Shown here: piece after piece, positions 12,216-23,583 of the stretch
Layout of the letters: each line of letters begins with the position of its first letter
Position numbering within the stretch: the stretch's first letter is position 1
Translations under genes and position numbers: made by a program
NCBI GenBank assembly: GCA_037892935.1
Contig: JAYXKI010000016.1
Span: 310,001 to 374,000, forward strand
Origin: Phlebopus portentosus
Lineage: Eukaryota; Basidiomycota; Agaricomycetes; Boletales; Boletinellaceae
Direction of reading: 5' to 3'
DNA: 64,000 nt
Notes under the pieces: generated by a model
Told to the model about the DNA's origin: nothing
The model's database searches: none
What the model saw: the letters and a program-made list of their open reading frames with translations, nothing else

Positions 12216-12481
12216 TATGATAATTGTATTAAATAATATTTACAGCCTTTTTTATAAGTATTGTCACACCTCATGTCTCACGTGCTCTGATGTGTCTAAG
12301 CTAAAATAGCAAAAACTTAAGTAAATGATGCTTTTCTCTGTCAATTCTGCATGTTTCATGACCAGTTAGCACTCAAAAAAAAGTGCTAGCTCATACATAT
12401 AGATGTATATAGAAATATTTATAATTTGTTATCTGTATGTGTCGGAACAAAATAAACAACTTCACCGAGCCTTGCTCTAAA

Positions 12482-12790
12482 GGATTATCTAGACTGCTCG
12501 CAAAATTATTCCTCCTCATACAAACTATAATAATTTTTTCTTCTAGTCTGTAAATTAAGTCTATATACATGGCACTACTCTAATGAAGTTTTGCGTCATT
12601 TTATCCAGTGTTTGTATAGGAAACATCAGACAATTTTATCAATCTTTGTTCTAGCAGGTCATCTAGACTGTTCAAAAAATTATTCCTCTTTACACAAGCT
12701 GTCATAGTTTTTCTCTTGATCTGTAAATTAGGTCTATATACCTTGCAATACTCTAGTAAGCTTTCGATCTGTTCTATGCAGTATTTGTAT
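12482..12790. repeat. Diverged tandem duplication, period about 174 bp
   Basis: Two head-to-tail copies share TCTAGACTG (12488 and 12662), AAAATTATTCCTC, TCTGTAAATTA and GTCTATATAC in the same order, and each ends with GTATTTGTATA-like sequence. No coding function is seen. Confidence 0.5.
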
Positions 12791-14265
12791 AATAGTGCAA
12801 GTGTCTTTTATCTCTGCAGCATTTTCAGGAACTGTCATTCAAAGGCAACATATTTCAAACTTGCTTGTATCTAAAGAAATCATTATGGTATTCATTCCAT
12901 ATACTTAATGTAGTGCTTCTATTTATGTAATCTATAAGAGACTGTAGCTCACTCCTACTTGTATCAATTTTTACACCTTTCTGTCATATCTGGATTATCA
13001 CAATGCTTCTCTGCTGTAGCCAGATAATATATCTAGTATGCATGAGCAGAATGAGGGGCAGTAAGTACTATACTGCTACAGGTGACAGTACGGAATCGAC
13101 ACAGTCCAGAGATGCAGTCAGACAACAAATCTGGTAGACCTACTGTTAATTCTGCTCACGATCACAGACACCTAGTGTAGTACCCTAGCCAGTCCTATGC
13201 TAGGACACTTATACTATAGCTCTCCTCTACTTCAAATACTATATACCATCACCACCTGCACCTCAGAGGACCAGGGAATACTTATATCACACTTTAAAGG
13301 CTATACAAGTATATATCTATAGATTCTAGCCTACGCTTTCCTCTACAGTGCCCTCCTAGAGCCTAGGCGAGTCTGCTGCTGGCTCTCTAGCACCCATACA
13401 GATCTACCAAGGGCTCCTACCTAGCACCAGACACTATAGAATACATCCTCCAGTTATTATAGACCTTCATTCTTATAATTCCTCATACATATAGCCTCAT
13501 AGCAGATTTGGACACCCCTGCAGTAGCCCCCCAAGCCTCAGATTGATCTGGCGGCCACTCAGACATCCTCAGGTGCCCTTTCTGAAGCCTCCCACAGCTT
13601 ACTAGACAGTTCTCCAAAGCCTACAAAGTTATCTAGTATCATCCCTGCTCATACACTGCTGAAGGCTACAGTTTTATAAATCTGCCGCCGATTGAGTGGC
13701 AACTTGCAGATTCACCACTCTGGCACCCTTCTTATTCACCACTGATTGCCTACGCTCTATATTGAGTATGGCAGCAGCCTTGAATGGCCCAGAGACCCTG
13801 ACTGATGCACCCTCTATCTCATATGTGCGATATTAGCCTCTAAACATTAGCTCCAATGTTTCCTGACTTTCCCCTAAGTGGCAGGTGACTCTAGACCATA
13901 TATGGCAGTCAGGCATGTGGTACAGCAGTGTGCCAAGCTACTGACCACTACTGTCAAGCCAGACTCCACTAGCACCTGTATTATTATAGATACTCAATAT
14001 TTCATACCATTGGGTGATCCCCTCATAATGCAGCTCTTAGACAACTTCTAGATGCTCTAGCAGTGGCTCTTGGCAAGCCTAGTGACTTAGAAGATGTTGT
14101 CAGACAGTAGAACTCATTGGCAAGAGCAGTAAAGTATATATAGAGTGTATATTCATTAGTAGATGACGGCATAGATAGAGAAGAAGAGCTTATATAGCAT
14201 ACAAGGGCCAGGGTTTAAGATTCTCTTACTCTGAGCTCCTCCTTATGTACTGAGCCCCCCTCTTG
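12791..14265. other. Degraded, CpG-poor sequence without identifiable gene
   Basis: Both strands are interrupted by frequent stops. The minus strand around 13760-13680 has a short protein-like stretch, which suggests a very old coding element, but I cannot name it. Confidence 0.4.
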
Positions 14266-14269
14266 ACTA

Positions 14270-14935
14270 TATACTATCCTTGACTCATCTTTCTATACTC
14301 CTTTGGCACCTCTGACATTTAGTGTGTGAGTTAGGACTAAGAACCTACTCTCAAACATCTGCTGCATTATATTGTACCCGTCTGGCAGCCCCTGTTTGAC
14401 CTCAGTGACCTAGGCCTTCTATTCTACACCCCTTCAGTGTTCTTTCCAGTTACTGGCTGCACATTGCCCCTTATATTCATTGTATACAGTCCCTACCTTT
14501 CATTTATCCAGTTTATGCTACTGTAGCAAATTTATACAAGCTCCCTCATTCTCAGCAGTCCCCTATTTGACCTTGGTGGCCTTCTGGTGACCCAGGCCTC
14601 CTTTCTTATTCCCCTTTGGCACCCTTTTTATCTGCTGGCCACACATTATCTCTTATAATTATTATATACTGTCCTTGTCTTTTGTCCACTGAGTCTATGC
14701 TACTGTAGTAGACCTGTGTGACCTTCTCGCCCCTCTGGCAGCCCTCTATTCAACCTTGGCAACCCTCTAGTGACCCAGGCCTCATATCAGACATCCCTTC
14801 AGCACTCTTATCATCTACTGGCTGCACGTTATACCTCATATTTATTATATACACTCTCTAGCTTTCCCCTACTGAGATTGCACTACTCTGATAGACTCCT
14901 GTGACCTCCCCTTCCTTCCGACAGACCTACTAGAC
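14270..14935. repeat. Imperfect tandem repeat, period 182-183 bp, 3-4 copies
   Basis: The anchor CTGGCTGCACATT occurs in variant form at 14453, 14635 and 14818, giving periods of 182 and 183 bp. Each unit also contains a TTATATACTGTCC-like block, CTACTGTAG and GACCCAGGCCTC in the same order. An earlier, more diverged unit precedes 14453. A period of 183 equals 61 codons, so the array may derive from a coding repeat, but every frame is now closed. Confidence 0.65.
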
Positions 14936-16189
14936 CATTCCTTTCATACCTCGGCATCCTTAGGCCACTCCTCCATGTCTCTGACAGTCTTTAGCACCTG
15001 CCAGATAGTTAGTGGTTAGAGTTTGATAGCTTGAGGCTTCATTTCAGAAGGTTTCTTCACACATTCAGCTCTCTTAGTAGGATGGATATCTGTAGTGCCT
15101 TCAGATATACCACAACATCTCCACACTGGCTGCACCTTGACCTACTTCTCTTTCCTTTCCCATTGCCGCCATAGTAGGTCATCCTATACATCTGACCTTA
15201 TCTTAGCTGTGCCACTATGAACTAAGAGGTAAGAAGCAGCAAGCTAAGTAAGTAGCATGTACCTTAGCATTTATGACTGTATTATATCAACTCACCATTC
15301 AATGGTCAAGCAAGTGATGGTGCCAATAGTACTGCTATGTCCTGTGTGAATACCATAATCATTACAATTGAACTTTCTTTTATAGAGCCTCCGAGTCAAA
15401 TTGCTGCACATTTTATTGGCTGTAAATTGATCTTCTATTTCTACAGGCCTCTCGCGCCCTCACGCATACTCTTCTCAGAATAGAATCTACAGCTAGTGAA
15501 CTATTTCTGTTATGGTTGTCCACTTTCTCCATTCAATTTGCCAAGTAGGCCTTTGTCTAACAGAGATGCTCTTCTATGCTCCTAAAAAAGTCAGATGTTT
15601 TGAGGATAGAGACAGCTTACCAGACTCCATGTGTCTTCATGTGATCTTATATACAGGGACAGAGAGTCTGCATCAGTACCCATAGTGAAGAGATAAGATA
15701 GGAGAAGAGACATACTGACACTGATAAAGCAATAGGAGGCTACAGGGACCATGGAACAGTAACAAATATGATGCAAGTAAAGCACTTAGATTGAGCCACA
15801 CAGGTGCCAGCTCATGATTGTTGTAAATACACTCAGCCACCCCCATCTGTAATGAATAAAAAGGTGTATCTGGACCAGTCAAAGCTACCTGAGCATATGC
15901 ATCATCATAACTTCACCCAGGCTCTCACTAGCCAGAGATCATTCTGTTTTGTTTCTATTGCTACTGAGAATCTGTTCAGACTTATAGGAATAATCTATTT
16001 GAACTACCTCCAGAGCCACTCATAGTATATGTAGGAGCTAAAAGACACACAACAGACATAGATGTAAACTAAAGAGGGGAGAAGTGGTTACAGCATGTGT
16101 GTCATGCTATATGAGTGTGTGACACCTTTCTGCTTTTAGTATAATTACCATAGCTCATGGGAAGGCTCTCTCAAACAATGCCTGACAGA
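14936..16189. other. Degraded sequence without identifiable gene
   Basis: CpG-poor DNA with only short open frames (for example 15804-16025). I see no domain, RNA gene or clear repeat in it. Confidence 0.4.
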
Positions 16190-17355
16190 TCATACAGAAT
16201 CTGTTTGAGACCAAGAAGTTCAGTGCAAATCATCTTTCTGCTCTGACAGACATCAACCGCCGAACAATATTCTACCTCAACCAGCAGGTTCAGAAGACTG
16301 ACAGTGTCGAGAGAGACATTCTGCAGACAGGAAGGCTAAGGATACTAGAATATCTGGATGTCCATGTGAGTCTCTGAGTGTATTATCACCTGCTGAGCTG
16401 CTCATTGCACTGTCAGTATCTACTCAGTGCTATCGACTTCCATAGAGATCTGTTTCTTGACAAACTCAAGAACATATTAGGCAGAGCATCTAGTAAATTC
16501 ATCTCAGATTTGACAGTATAGCAGATGCTAGAGTATGCGAGCTTCACAATAAAGAAGGTGCAGCCTTCTTTGGCATGCAGAGATGTTCATATCTATCTAA
16601 CCAGGTCCAGATCATGAAGAAAGTATGGAAATAAAGTGAAACTATATAAATTGAATACTGCCTCAGGATGAGCTCATAGTACACCCCTGAGCAACTCGTA
16701 TTTGTCAATGAGAGTGCCTGTGACTATTGAACCTTCTTACAAAACAAGACATAGGCCTTGCATGGCTATCACACTACTCGGAAACAGTTTTTTGCTAGGG
16801 AGAAAAGGTGTGCTGCATTACATTCTTAAAATTATATGAGCCAGAACTCAATTTGCATAGGTATTCAGTTCTTCCCACTATCTCTCTGGATAGGATGCTT
16901 GAATGCATTATCATGAAAGGCTCGTTCAATACAGACTCCTTTGCAGCATTTATCAATACCCTCCTGGACAGCATGCAGCCCTGGCCGGTGAGGAACTCAG
17001 TTGTTATTATAGACAAGTGCTCTATTTACAAGTCTGATGACGTGCACCAACTTATTAAATCCAGGTGAGATAGTCTTTCTGCTGGATCATCGTGTGCAGG
17101 CTATTCATCATGCCACATCTGTCTAGGGGCATGAAGCTTGAGTTCTTGCTGGCATACTCTCCTGACTTCAATCTAATTGAGCTGGTATTTTCATTGCTCA
17201 AATCTCAACTTCAACATGTTCCTCTGCCAGAGGGTGAAGGTGATGCCATAGTCTACACCAGGCTTTATGGAGAGGTTATGTCAATTGGTGTGGCCAACTG
17301 CTGTGCCTTCTATGAACACTGCAGATATAGCTGGTGTGTGGTCTTCATTCATTAG
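16190..17355 (+). pseudogene. Decayed Tc1/mariner-type (DDE_3) transposase
   Basis: Translated fragments in several frames match the order of an IS630-Tc1-mariner transposase as known in fungi. From about 16665 comes PEQLVFVNESACDY, where the family has a catalytic Asp in FVDES; here it reads Asn. Next come KQFFAR and RYSVLPTISLDRMLE (near 16860), then SFNTDSFAAFINTLLDSMQPWP and NSVVIIDKCSIYKS, which keeps the second Asp. From 17130 comes LLAYSPDFNLIELVFSLLK, which keeps the final acidic residue. Frameshifts and stops (for example in CDY*TFLQNKT*) show that it is dead. I could not find terminal inverted repeats. The gain of Asn from Asp and the many TGA/TAG codons fit G:C to A:T decay. Confidence 0.75.
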
Positions 17356-17809
17356 TTTCTAATTGATTGAGAGGGATAACTGATTTACATTCTATGCCAC
17401 CACCGCGACTATAGGTGAATGTGATTTATGTAAATAAACAACTATGTTCATCTATGAGCTAGATTGAATCAGTCTTGTTTTACATAGTGAATAGTTGATG
17501 ACTTCTGAGGTGCAGTGTCAATCATACAAGATGCGAGAAGACATGGGGCAAAATGAGCTATTATAGTATTGTTGATCCCACTCTTGAGCTCATACAGATA
17601 GTATAATTGCTATATACACATAAGTTATTACTTTGGTCACATAGTGTGATACAAAGAAGAACAGGCAAAGTCATCATACATATCAAAATAGATCACAAAT
17701 AAAAGAGATATAATATGACACAATGAGGGAGGCAAGTGAGTGCATGAACTGAACAAACATCAAACAAAACAAAACTCATTTAGGCCAACCACATGCATCC
17801 AAACTCTAT
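17356..17809. other. Intergenic, nothing identified
   Basis: AT-rich sequence between the transposase remnant and the next broken gene. No ORF, repeat or RNA gene is seen. Confidence 0.4.
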
Positions 17810-19161
17810 TCAGTGTAAATTTTCAGTCTTTATGAGCTCAAAAATTCTCATCGATCCTTTCTGCTTCATTGTAATATCTGGGATGATATCAGCTTTAGCT
17901 GTTTTACTTATAGCTTGAGTCCAGGCAGCATCCCTGTCCTCATCTAATTTGAGCAAAAGTCCGATAGAATGAACAGCTTCACTTCTGTACTCCCGCAGAA
18001 CGTTTAACTTGGTGAGGATTATAAATGCAACCACCGAATCCTCAAGCATCCTGCATGCAAAAGGAATGTAAAGTAAAAAGACCTTGGTTTTCTTCTCTTC
18101 TTTCAGTTAGTCTTTGAGAAAATCACAGATGAAACTGGCTGTATCGTGGAATACTTTAGTATTGAATACAGTGTCGGGTGAGAGATCTTTGCTTTTGACA
18201 TTCCTGTTCTCCCCATGCATGATAGTAAGAAAACGGTCTATAATGTACTTCCATGATGAGACTGCATCTGGCTTCAATCTCTTAACTTCATCTACTTTCG
18301 CATTGCCTAACTGATTGACGCTCTGAAACTTGATTATATCACTGAATGCAATTTTTTCTCACCAGACTTCCTAGTTGGCAGCATAGACATATGGCTTCTT
18401 TTCAGAGATATATGAAAAGAAGTAGTCTTCATCCTTTACATATTTGCCACGCCTGAGTTTCTCAGACTCAGATAGAAATGATATGGCTGAAAATGCTGAG
18501 ATAGGATGTAATATGACTGATAATGCTGAGTCACCTGCTGAGTCAGGCCATGACTCACCTTCAGTTCTGGCTGATGTAGTCACCAAAACAGAGGAAGAAC
18601 CTCCAGAAGGCAACCTTGCACATCTCCAATTCCTTTGGAACTCTTGAATTACATCAAGTGGAGCACCAAAGCACATTTTTAAAATATGTGTCCGAAGTGG
18701 CTCATTGCTGCACTGCAAAAGGCAATGAAGAAACTTTTTCAAAAAGAAGTACATTCTGATCACAAAACATTCTCGTCCCCCGTCAATTATTTGTCTTCAA
18801 ATCATTGCATAATAATTAGGAGCAGACTATAAATAGCATAAGTATTTTTTCTTGAAAAGGGAAAGTATTCTCATACCTTGTACATTAGGTATCTTTTCAT
18901 AGCATGCACACAATATTCCACCACTTGCATGTTATCCTGTAACTCTTGCAGGTTGGCCTTTAACTTGGCATCAAACTTGACCTCTTGGTCCTGCAACTCA
19001 GTGTGCAATTCACCCTTCAATTCATCCTTGACACAATTTTCTATAGCTTGTACATTGGCTGCTTGGTCCTGAAACCTAGTGTGCAAGTTGCTCTCCAACT
19101 GCAAAATCACTTCTCGTAGACTAGAAGTTTTCTCTTTTCTCTTTTTTGCCACCTTAAACAT
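17810..19161 (-). pseudogene. Broken multi-exon gene of unknown function with coiled coil
   Basis: I do not recognise the family. A 97-residue segment (19161-18871) is a heptad-rich coiled coil starting MFKVAKKRKEK, with repeated LQDQ/ELQD blocks. A second open stretch (18763-18371) runs into the third (about 18360-18110, with KVDEVKRLKPDAVSSWKYII) in the same frame, but two stops, TAG and TGA, lie in between, near 18370. A probable intron (donor GTGATT near 18138, acceptor near 18050) leads to the last segment, 18049-17810 (MLEDSVVAFIILTKL). Protein-like codons continuing in frame across the two stops argue for a real gene that has decayed. Both stops can arise by C-to-T change (CAG, CGA). 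Confidence 0.5.
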
Positions 19162-19947
19162 ATCATTTGCATAGCCTGCAATGCACCGCTGCAGGGTAAG
19201 GATAAATGCCCCTATTTATGACCTATCATGTATTATCGTGTCAATAACATTGAACAATTCTTGTTTGTCATCTGCTATAGAAAAAGTCATCAGAGTGATG
19301 GTCAAAACAATATGGTGGACAATGATATACAATCTGAACAAATGTCTGACATGTTGTACATCTGAGTTTTCCCAAAAGGCAGGTGAAGAGTGTATTGCTC
19401 CTGCAACATTTTAACAAAAATTATAAGATCAGATATCGAAAATCTCAGGGATGGAGGAGAGAGAAGTGGGAGGACTGATGGGGATAGGGACTTTGGGTGG
19501 CATCACTCACCTATCTCATATAATGAGAATGTGGTGGGAGTTAGAAGCAATTGGAGGTAGTTGAAAGTACTTCTCTTCCTACTCAGAGAATATATATAGT
19601 GCATGAGAAGTGGTATCATCTCTGATGTCTCCCTCATGTGGCACTTGAACGTTACTAGAATTCTTTTAGATGTCACTCAAAAATCAAAAGGTAATAGGAA
19701 AAGTCGGAGTTTTAAGCAGTCAAAATTGAGCAACATCTGATAATAAAAGAACTCTATATAAGGTCCTTTGGCCTTTGGAAAGGTGGGTCCTAAACGGCCA
19801 CACCATAGAGCTCTATAATATGAACCAGTAGACTTGTCTACCATACATGGAGGCAGATCGTAGGCAGTGTTGAACCAAACTGCAAAGCAAAAATTACATT
19901 TTGTATTTTTTTCTCAGGCTCAGGTTGTTTCCTTTGTACCATTAATA
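19162..19947. other. Intergenic region between two broken genes
   Basis: Separates the divergent remnants on either side. No gene, RNA or repeat is seen; if the neighbours were genes, their promoters would lie here. Confidence 0.4.
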
Positions 19948-20445
19948 ATGCCTCCTTCTTGCAGCAAAAAGCTTACTGAAAAGGCCAAGGCAGCCCAGAA
20001 CACTGAGGCCCTTAAGAACAAGCCAAAAGTCAGAAGGGGTCCTGGGTGACTATACAAAAATGATAAAGCACCGGCAACTCCAGAAATATCACAGGAGAGC
20101 CCTCGCAAGAAAAAGGGGAAAGGCCTATTAAAAAAGGTATATTTCTAGTGCAGGTGGTGTCTAATTAATTGTACTGACACCTCTCCTTAGTTGTGCAGTT
20201 CTGATAATACTATTAATTCAGATGATAATGATAACTCCGATGATGACTACCAGCTGGATGGAGATGTATCTGTTAATGATGTGGTGCAAGTTGCAAATGA
20301 AACTGGCCTGGATGAAACAACATGGTATAGGAAAGAACTGGACTTCTCTATACTAGAATGCAAGCAAGAAAATAATGTCGAAGGTGAGCTATTAGCTGCC
20401 ATCCCAATAATGAAAGGAAGGCTTATCATCTATCAAAGCAAATAA
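19948..20445 (+). pseudogene. Small two-exon gene remnant, Lys-rich then acidic protein
   Basis: ATG 19948 opens MPPSCSKKLTEKAKAAQ. The frame meets a TGA at 20047 but continues as protein-like, Lys-rich sequence (KKKGKGLLKK) to a donor at 20137 (GTATAT). The intron is 20137-20190 with acceptor CCTTAG. Exon 2 (20191-20445) keeps the frame and encodes a strongly acidic stretch (SDNTINSDDNDNSDDDY) followed by WYRKELDFSILE. The total would be about 147 codons with one in-frame stop. I do not recognise it. The charge layout suggests a nuclear protein, which is only a guess. Confidence 0.4.
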
Positions 20446-20529
20446 TGACAGCATTTTATTTAGAATAGCCATGGCTTGGGGTCTCCTTGACCCCATCACT
20501 TCGACTCTCACAAGAAAAAAAGACCCTGT

Positions 20530-20922
20530 TGTAAGGACTTGAACATTTTCCTTTTCCTTTCTTACGTTATCATTTATTTTAATTTTCTTTTTCTTTTTCT
20601 TTTATTTTTCTTATGTGCTTATTCATCCATTTGCCGGAACATTCCACAATGTTCTATCACACTCACTAATCATCCCATTCCTTGTCATGTGACTTTCCAT
20701 TAGAGTAGACCTTTCCCATGCTCAAAGTCTATATAAGTAGATAGTTTGACTCTTTCATTCCTTGTCTTTCTATTCTACTTACCTTTACTGCGACCTAGGT
20801 ATCTACTCTTGTATTATTAGTTTGCTGAATTCTACTTACCTTCACTGCAACCTAGCGTTCGACGGTCTGGACTTAAGCCTTGTCTTAGCTGTCTTGACCT
20901 GAGCGACGTGTTTGGGATTATC
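20530..20922 (+). repeat. B2 5' LTR, first part
   Basis: Matches the first 393 bp of the 466-bp LTR of element B with scattered C-to-T changes, including the CTATATAAG TATA box. It ends in GGATTATC, the TSD of element A. Confidence 0.9.
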
Positions 20923-20982
20923 TGTTACGAAAATTGTGGCTATACAATGTAGCGTGGCATCAGACACTTTACACACCGAATT

Positions 20983-21930
20983 ATGCAGCCTAATCAAGAG
21001 CACTTCGAAAGGCTCCAAGAACAGAATAGTGGAGGCGATTCTCGCCCACTAAGACAGCAAGGACCTGGGGAGGTCGCTGTGGATTATATTCAAGAGGAAC
21101 CCGATCGACAATATTACGAGGACGAACACGACGAGAGGGAGGACCCATACAATTTGCAAGAAGGACTAGCTAGAATGCATATTGGGCACACTCCTCCACC
21201 CAAGCGAAGCTATGTACAGATGGAGGAACGGAACATCACAAGATACGTGGAACTCCTGCAGAAGAGACGATATCAACATAGTGCAACCAGATGCTTTGTT
21301 CACGAAAGCCTGGTCTGTACAAACTGCTATTTGGCATACCAAAGGAGTTGGGTTCTTTCGGAGTGGCTCCTCAAGAACTTCGTGGAACGCTTAGTAACTA
21401 GGGAAGGAGCTGACGTCAAGATTCGACATAAGCCCGGACCCTCGGAACAAACGTTTGACCAACCATTGCCGAACCGCGGAATGAGCACATACGATCACGA
21501 GGTATCAGTATGGCTCGGCGACAGAGATATCTATGCACTGAAGGTTGGCGTGAGAGCTTGGATCAATCAGCATCGTCACCAGACCTTGTGTCGAAACACT
21601 ACAGTGGAAGTCGATTGGCCAATCTATTACAGTGTGCCATCGAATGTCGAAAGTCTTATCGAAGAAGCAATGGATCGGATGCTAGAAGCATGGGAACGAT
21701 CGGAAGAAGGGGTTATTACAGTTGATGAATGGCGTGAGATGAATCACCTGGGAAGAAGATACAGGTTAACGTCGGGTACCGGACTACAATTCTCCAACAT
21801 CGATATAGCAGCAAGGCACAGAAGAGTATCTGCTAAATTTACACAGCTGCCAAGGTTAATCTCCAAAGATCGGCAGGGGTTGCCAATCCCGAATCCCGAG
21901 ATAACGGTCAGCCCCATGATGGAAGACTAA
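20983..21930 (+). CDS. U3-encoded ORF of element A, intact copy, unknown function
   Basis: A genuine ATG opens a 315-codon frame lying entirely in the U3 part of the LTR, upstream of the TATA box at 22274. The protein starts MQPNQEHFERLQEQNSGG, has an acidic/Tyr-rich segment at residues 40-60, a cysteine pair segment (LVCTNCYLAYQRSW, near 110-120), a mixed helical region and a C-terminus NPEITVSPMMED. I recognise no domain, signal peptide or membrane segment. Because U3 is copied to both ends in reverse transcription, the gene is duplicated; the right copy has one stop. By position it is the last gene of the genomic RNA, after pol, comparable in layout to U3-overlapping accessory genes of some retroviruses. 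Function unknown. Confidence 0.7.
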   Translation: MQPNQEHFERLQEQNSGGDSRPLRQQGPGEVAVDYIQEEPDRQYYEDEHDEREDPYNLQEGLARMHIGHTPPPKRSYVQMEERNITRYVELLQKRRYQHSATRCFVHESLVCTNCYLAYQRSWVLSEWLLKNFVERLVTREGADVKIRHKPGPSEQTFDQPLPNRGMSTYDHEVSVWLGDRDIYALKVGVRAWINQHRHQTLCRNTTVEVDWPIYYSVPSNVESLIEEAMDRMLEAWERSEEGVITVDEWREMNHLGRRYRLTSGTGLQFSNIDIAARHRRVSAKFTQLPRLISKDRQGLPIPNPEITVSPMMED

Positions 21931-22273
21931 CGGCAGAAGCTCGGCCGAAGTAACGGAGCGCCGGCGAAGCGAGATCGCGGCACATGGAAGAAGTCTCTCG
22001 TGGGAGGATTGGCGTTAAGGATTAACATGTGATAGGAATGGAGATCGATAGAAGCCTGGGGAAAGCTTCTTCGGATCAAAGATAAAGAAGGGCCTGCCTA
22101 ATAGGGAAGGAAGTAGTCGGTGGTGCAACCAGGAGTTTCGGTAGTGCCACTAGAGTTGTCAGTGGTACTACAGACTCAGGACAGTAGTGGTGACACCAGC
22201 TGAAACACATTGTCCTAACCAATGGTGAGGCATGGTCGGTAGTATTTGGTAGTCGGTAGTATTCAGTAGAAAC

Positions 22274-22322
22274 TTTATTTAAGGTGCCAGCTGAGCGGGG
22301 TGTTGTCCCTCAGCAAAATTAT
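22274..22322 (+). promoter_or_regulatory. Element A core promoter and predicted RNA start
   Basis: TTTATTTAA at 22274-22282 lies 30 bp before AGCAAAATTAT (22312-22322). The latter is the exact complement of the sequence just after the LTR, which places the predicted RNA 5' end at 22312 if the element self-primes. Confidence 0.6.
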
Positions 22323-22530
22323 TTTGTACTCTCAATCATAACTGTACCCCTTTGATTGAAACCTCTGCTCTACTGCTGAGTCAAGCTCGAGCCTATAGCT
22401 TGCTTCTTAGTAGTACATCTAACCTTCGCTACTCTACTCTCCAATAACACATTGTCAGAAGGAGGAAGCAGGGACTTGTTCTGGTACGCTCGGACTGACC
22501 ACCTCGTCCAAAAACACCGGTCCTAACATT

Positions 22531-22541
22531 ATAATTTTGCT
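22531..22541 (+). other. Element A self-priming primer-binding site
   Basis: ATAATTTTGCT, two bases after the LTR end, is perfectly complementary (11/11) to AGCAAAATTAT at 22312-22322 in the LTR. There is no TGG tRNA-type site here. Confidence 0.65.
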
Positions 22542-22719
22542 CCAATCCTGAGATAATCAATCTTGCTGTTTTGTAGTGCAATACCCACTATCGATCAGTA
22601 AGTATTGCTCTGCCCTGGGAGGGTTTCTTCTGTGCCTGTCAATACAGTTAGCTGATCACCGATAAGCGTATCGTCAACGGCTAAAACAGGCTTATACACT
22701 CCATCGGAGTTTTGTTAGG

Positions 22720-23583
22720 GTGCTCCATACATTCGAGGAAGAAGTCAATTCGGCGTTTCGCACAATAAACTTCTATCGAGGTAAGAAGCACTCAAACACC
22801 CCTATCTTAGAACCCTACCGGTCGGTTATACTATCCGCCCTGGAGCTTCGAATCACCGCCGAAAGACACGAAAGAGTTGGAAGGAAGTTCTTGCTTGTAC
22901 ACGCGGACAACCTATTGAACGGACACAGTTTCAATTGGGAGGCACTCAGAGGTTCGACGCCTGTTGAAGAAGAACTACTCGCTCTGTGTTAAGAATATAA
23001 AGCGTTCGAATACACCCTACTCGAACATTCTCATTTCCTCCACCAAGTCCTACTGCAAGTTTATCAAGGCAACTACACCACTGCGAAACAACTATGTCAC
23101 CGATGGAACTGTGGCAAGTTGGTTGGTCTAGTCTCTGGTTTACACTCTGCTTTGTCTGGCTTTCTTCCCTGGTATACGTCTTTGCTCAACAACTCCGAGG
23201 TCGAATCAGCCTTCTTCGAGGCTTTGGAATGCTATGGACGTGGGTGGAACGGCAAGACAACGAAGGAGGTTCCCCATTCCGTCGTGCCAGTCGGAGATTT
23301 TTACTCCAGACTCAACGACTGGCGATTCCTCAACCCGGACCTAGAGAACGTATGGAATCCGCTCTGGCACGCATCGGAGAATGACTCGACAGTCTACACG
23401 GACGCCTGGACCGAATGGTCAGTACTAACGGGCAACCCAATGAAGTTGTCTCTGCACTGCGACACGCCGTCATCGATCTCGATAACCGACTTACAAGCAT
23501 TGATCGGTCCCTCCGAACTCTCACAGCTACTGTTGCTCAACTCTACAACATGGGATCTCAGTACTCCGAGAACCTTACCGTAG
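22720..23583 (+). pseudogene. Element A ORF1a, unknown protein before gag
   Basis: A protein-like frame of about 288 codons with one TAA (22990; CAA would restore it). The only early start-like codon is GTG at 22720; the first ATG in this frame is close to its end, so initiation is unclear. The encoded protein contains HNxx-poor mixed helices with segments such as VLLQVYQGNY and WNPLWHASEND; no known domain. From 23415 it overlaps ORF1b, which lies in the -1 frame. It could be an N-terminal gag extension. Confidence 0.45.

Larger units (their letters stand above)
20923..22528 (+). repeat. Element A left (5') LTR
   Basis: 1,606 bp, TG...CA. U3 is very long because it contains a 315-codon ORF. 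The TATA-like box for the genomic RNA is at 22274-22282. Confidence 0.95.

Noticed and set aside
14270..14935. CRISPR-like array
   Set aside because: Long diverged 183-bp units without constant repeats and unique spacers; the organism is a eukaryote.
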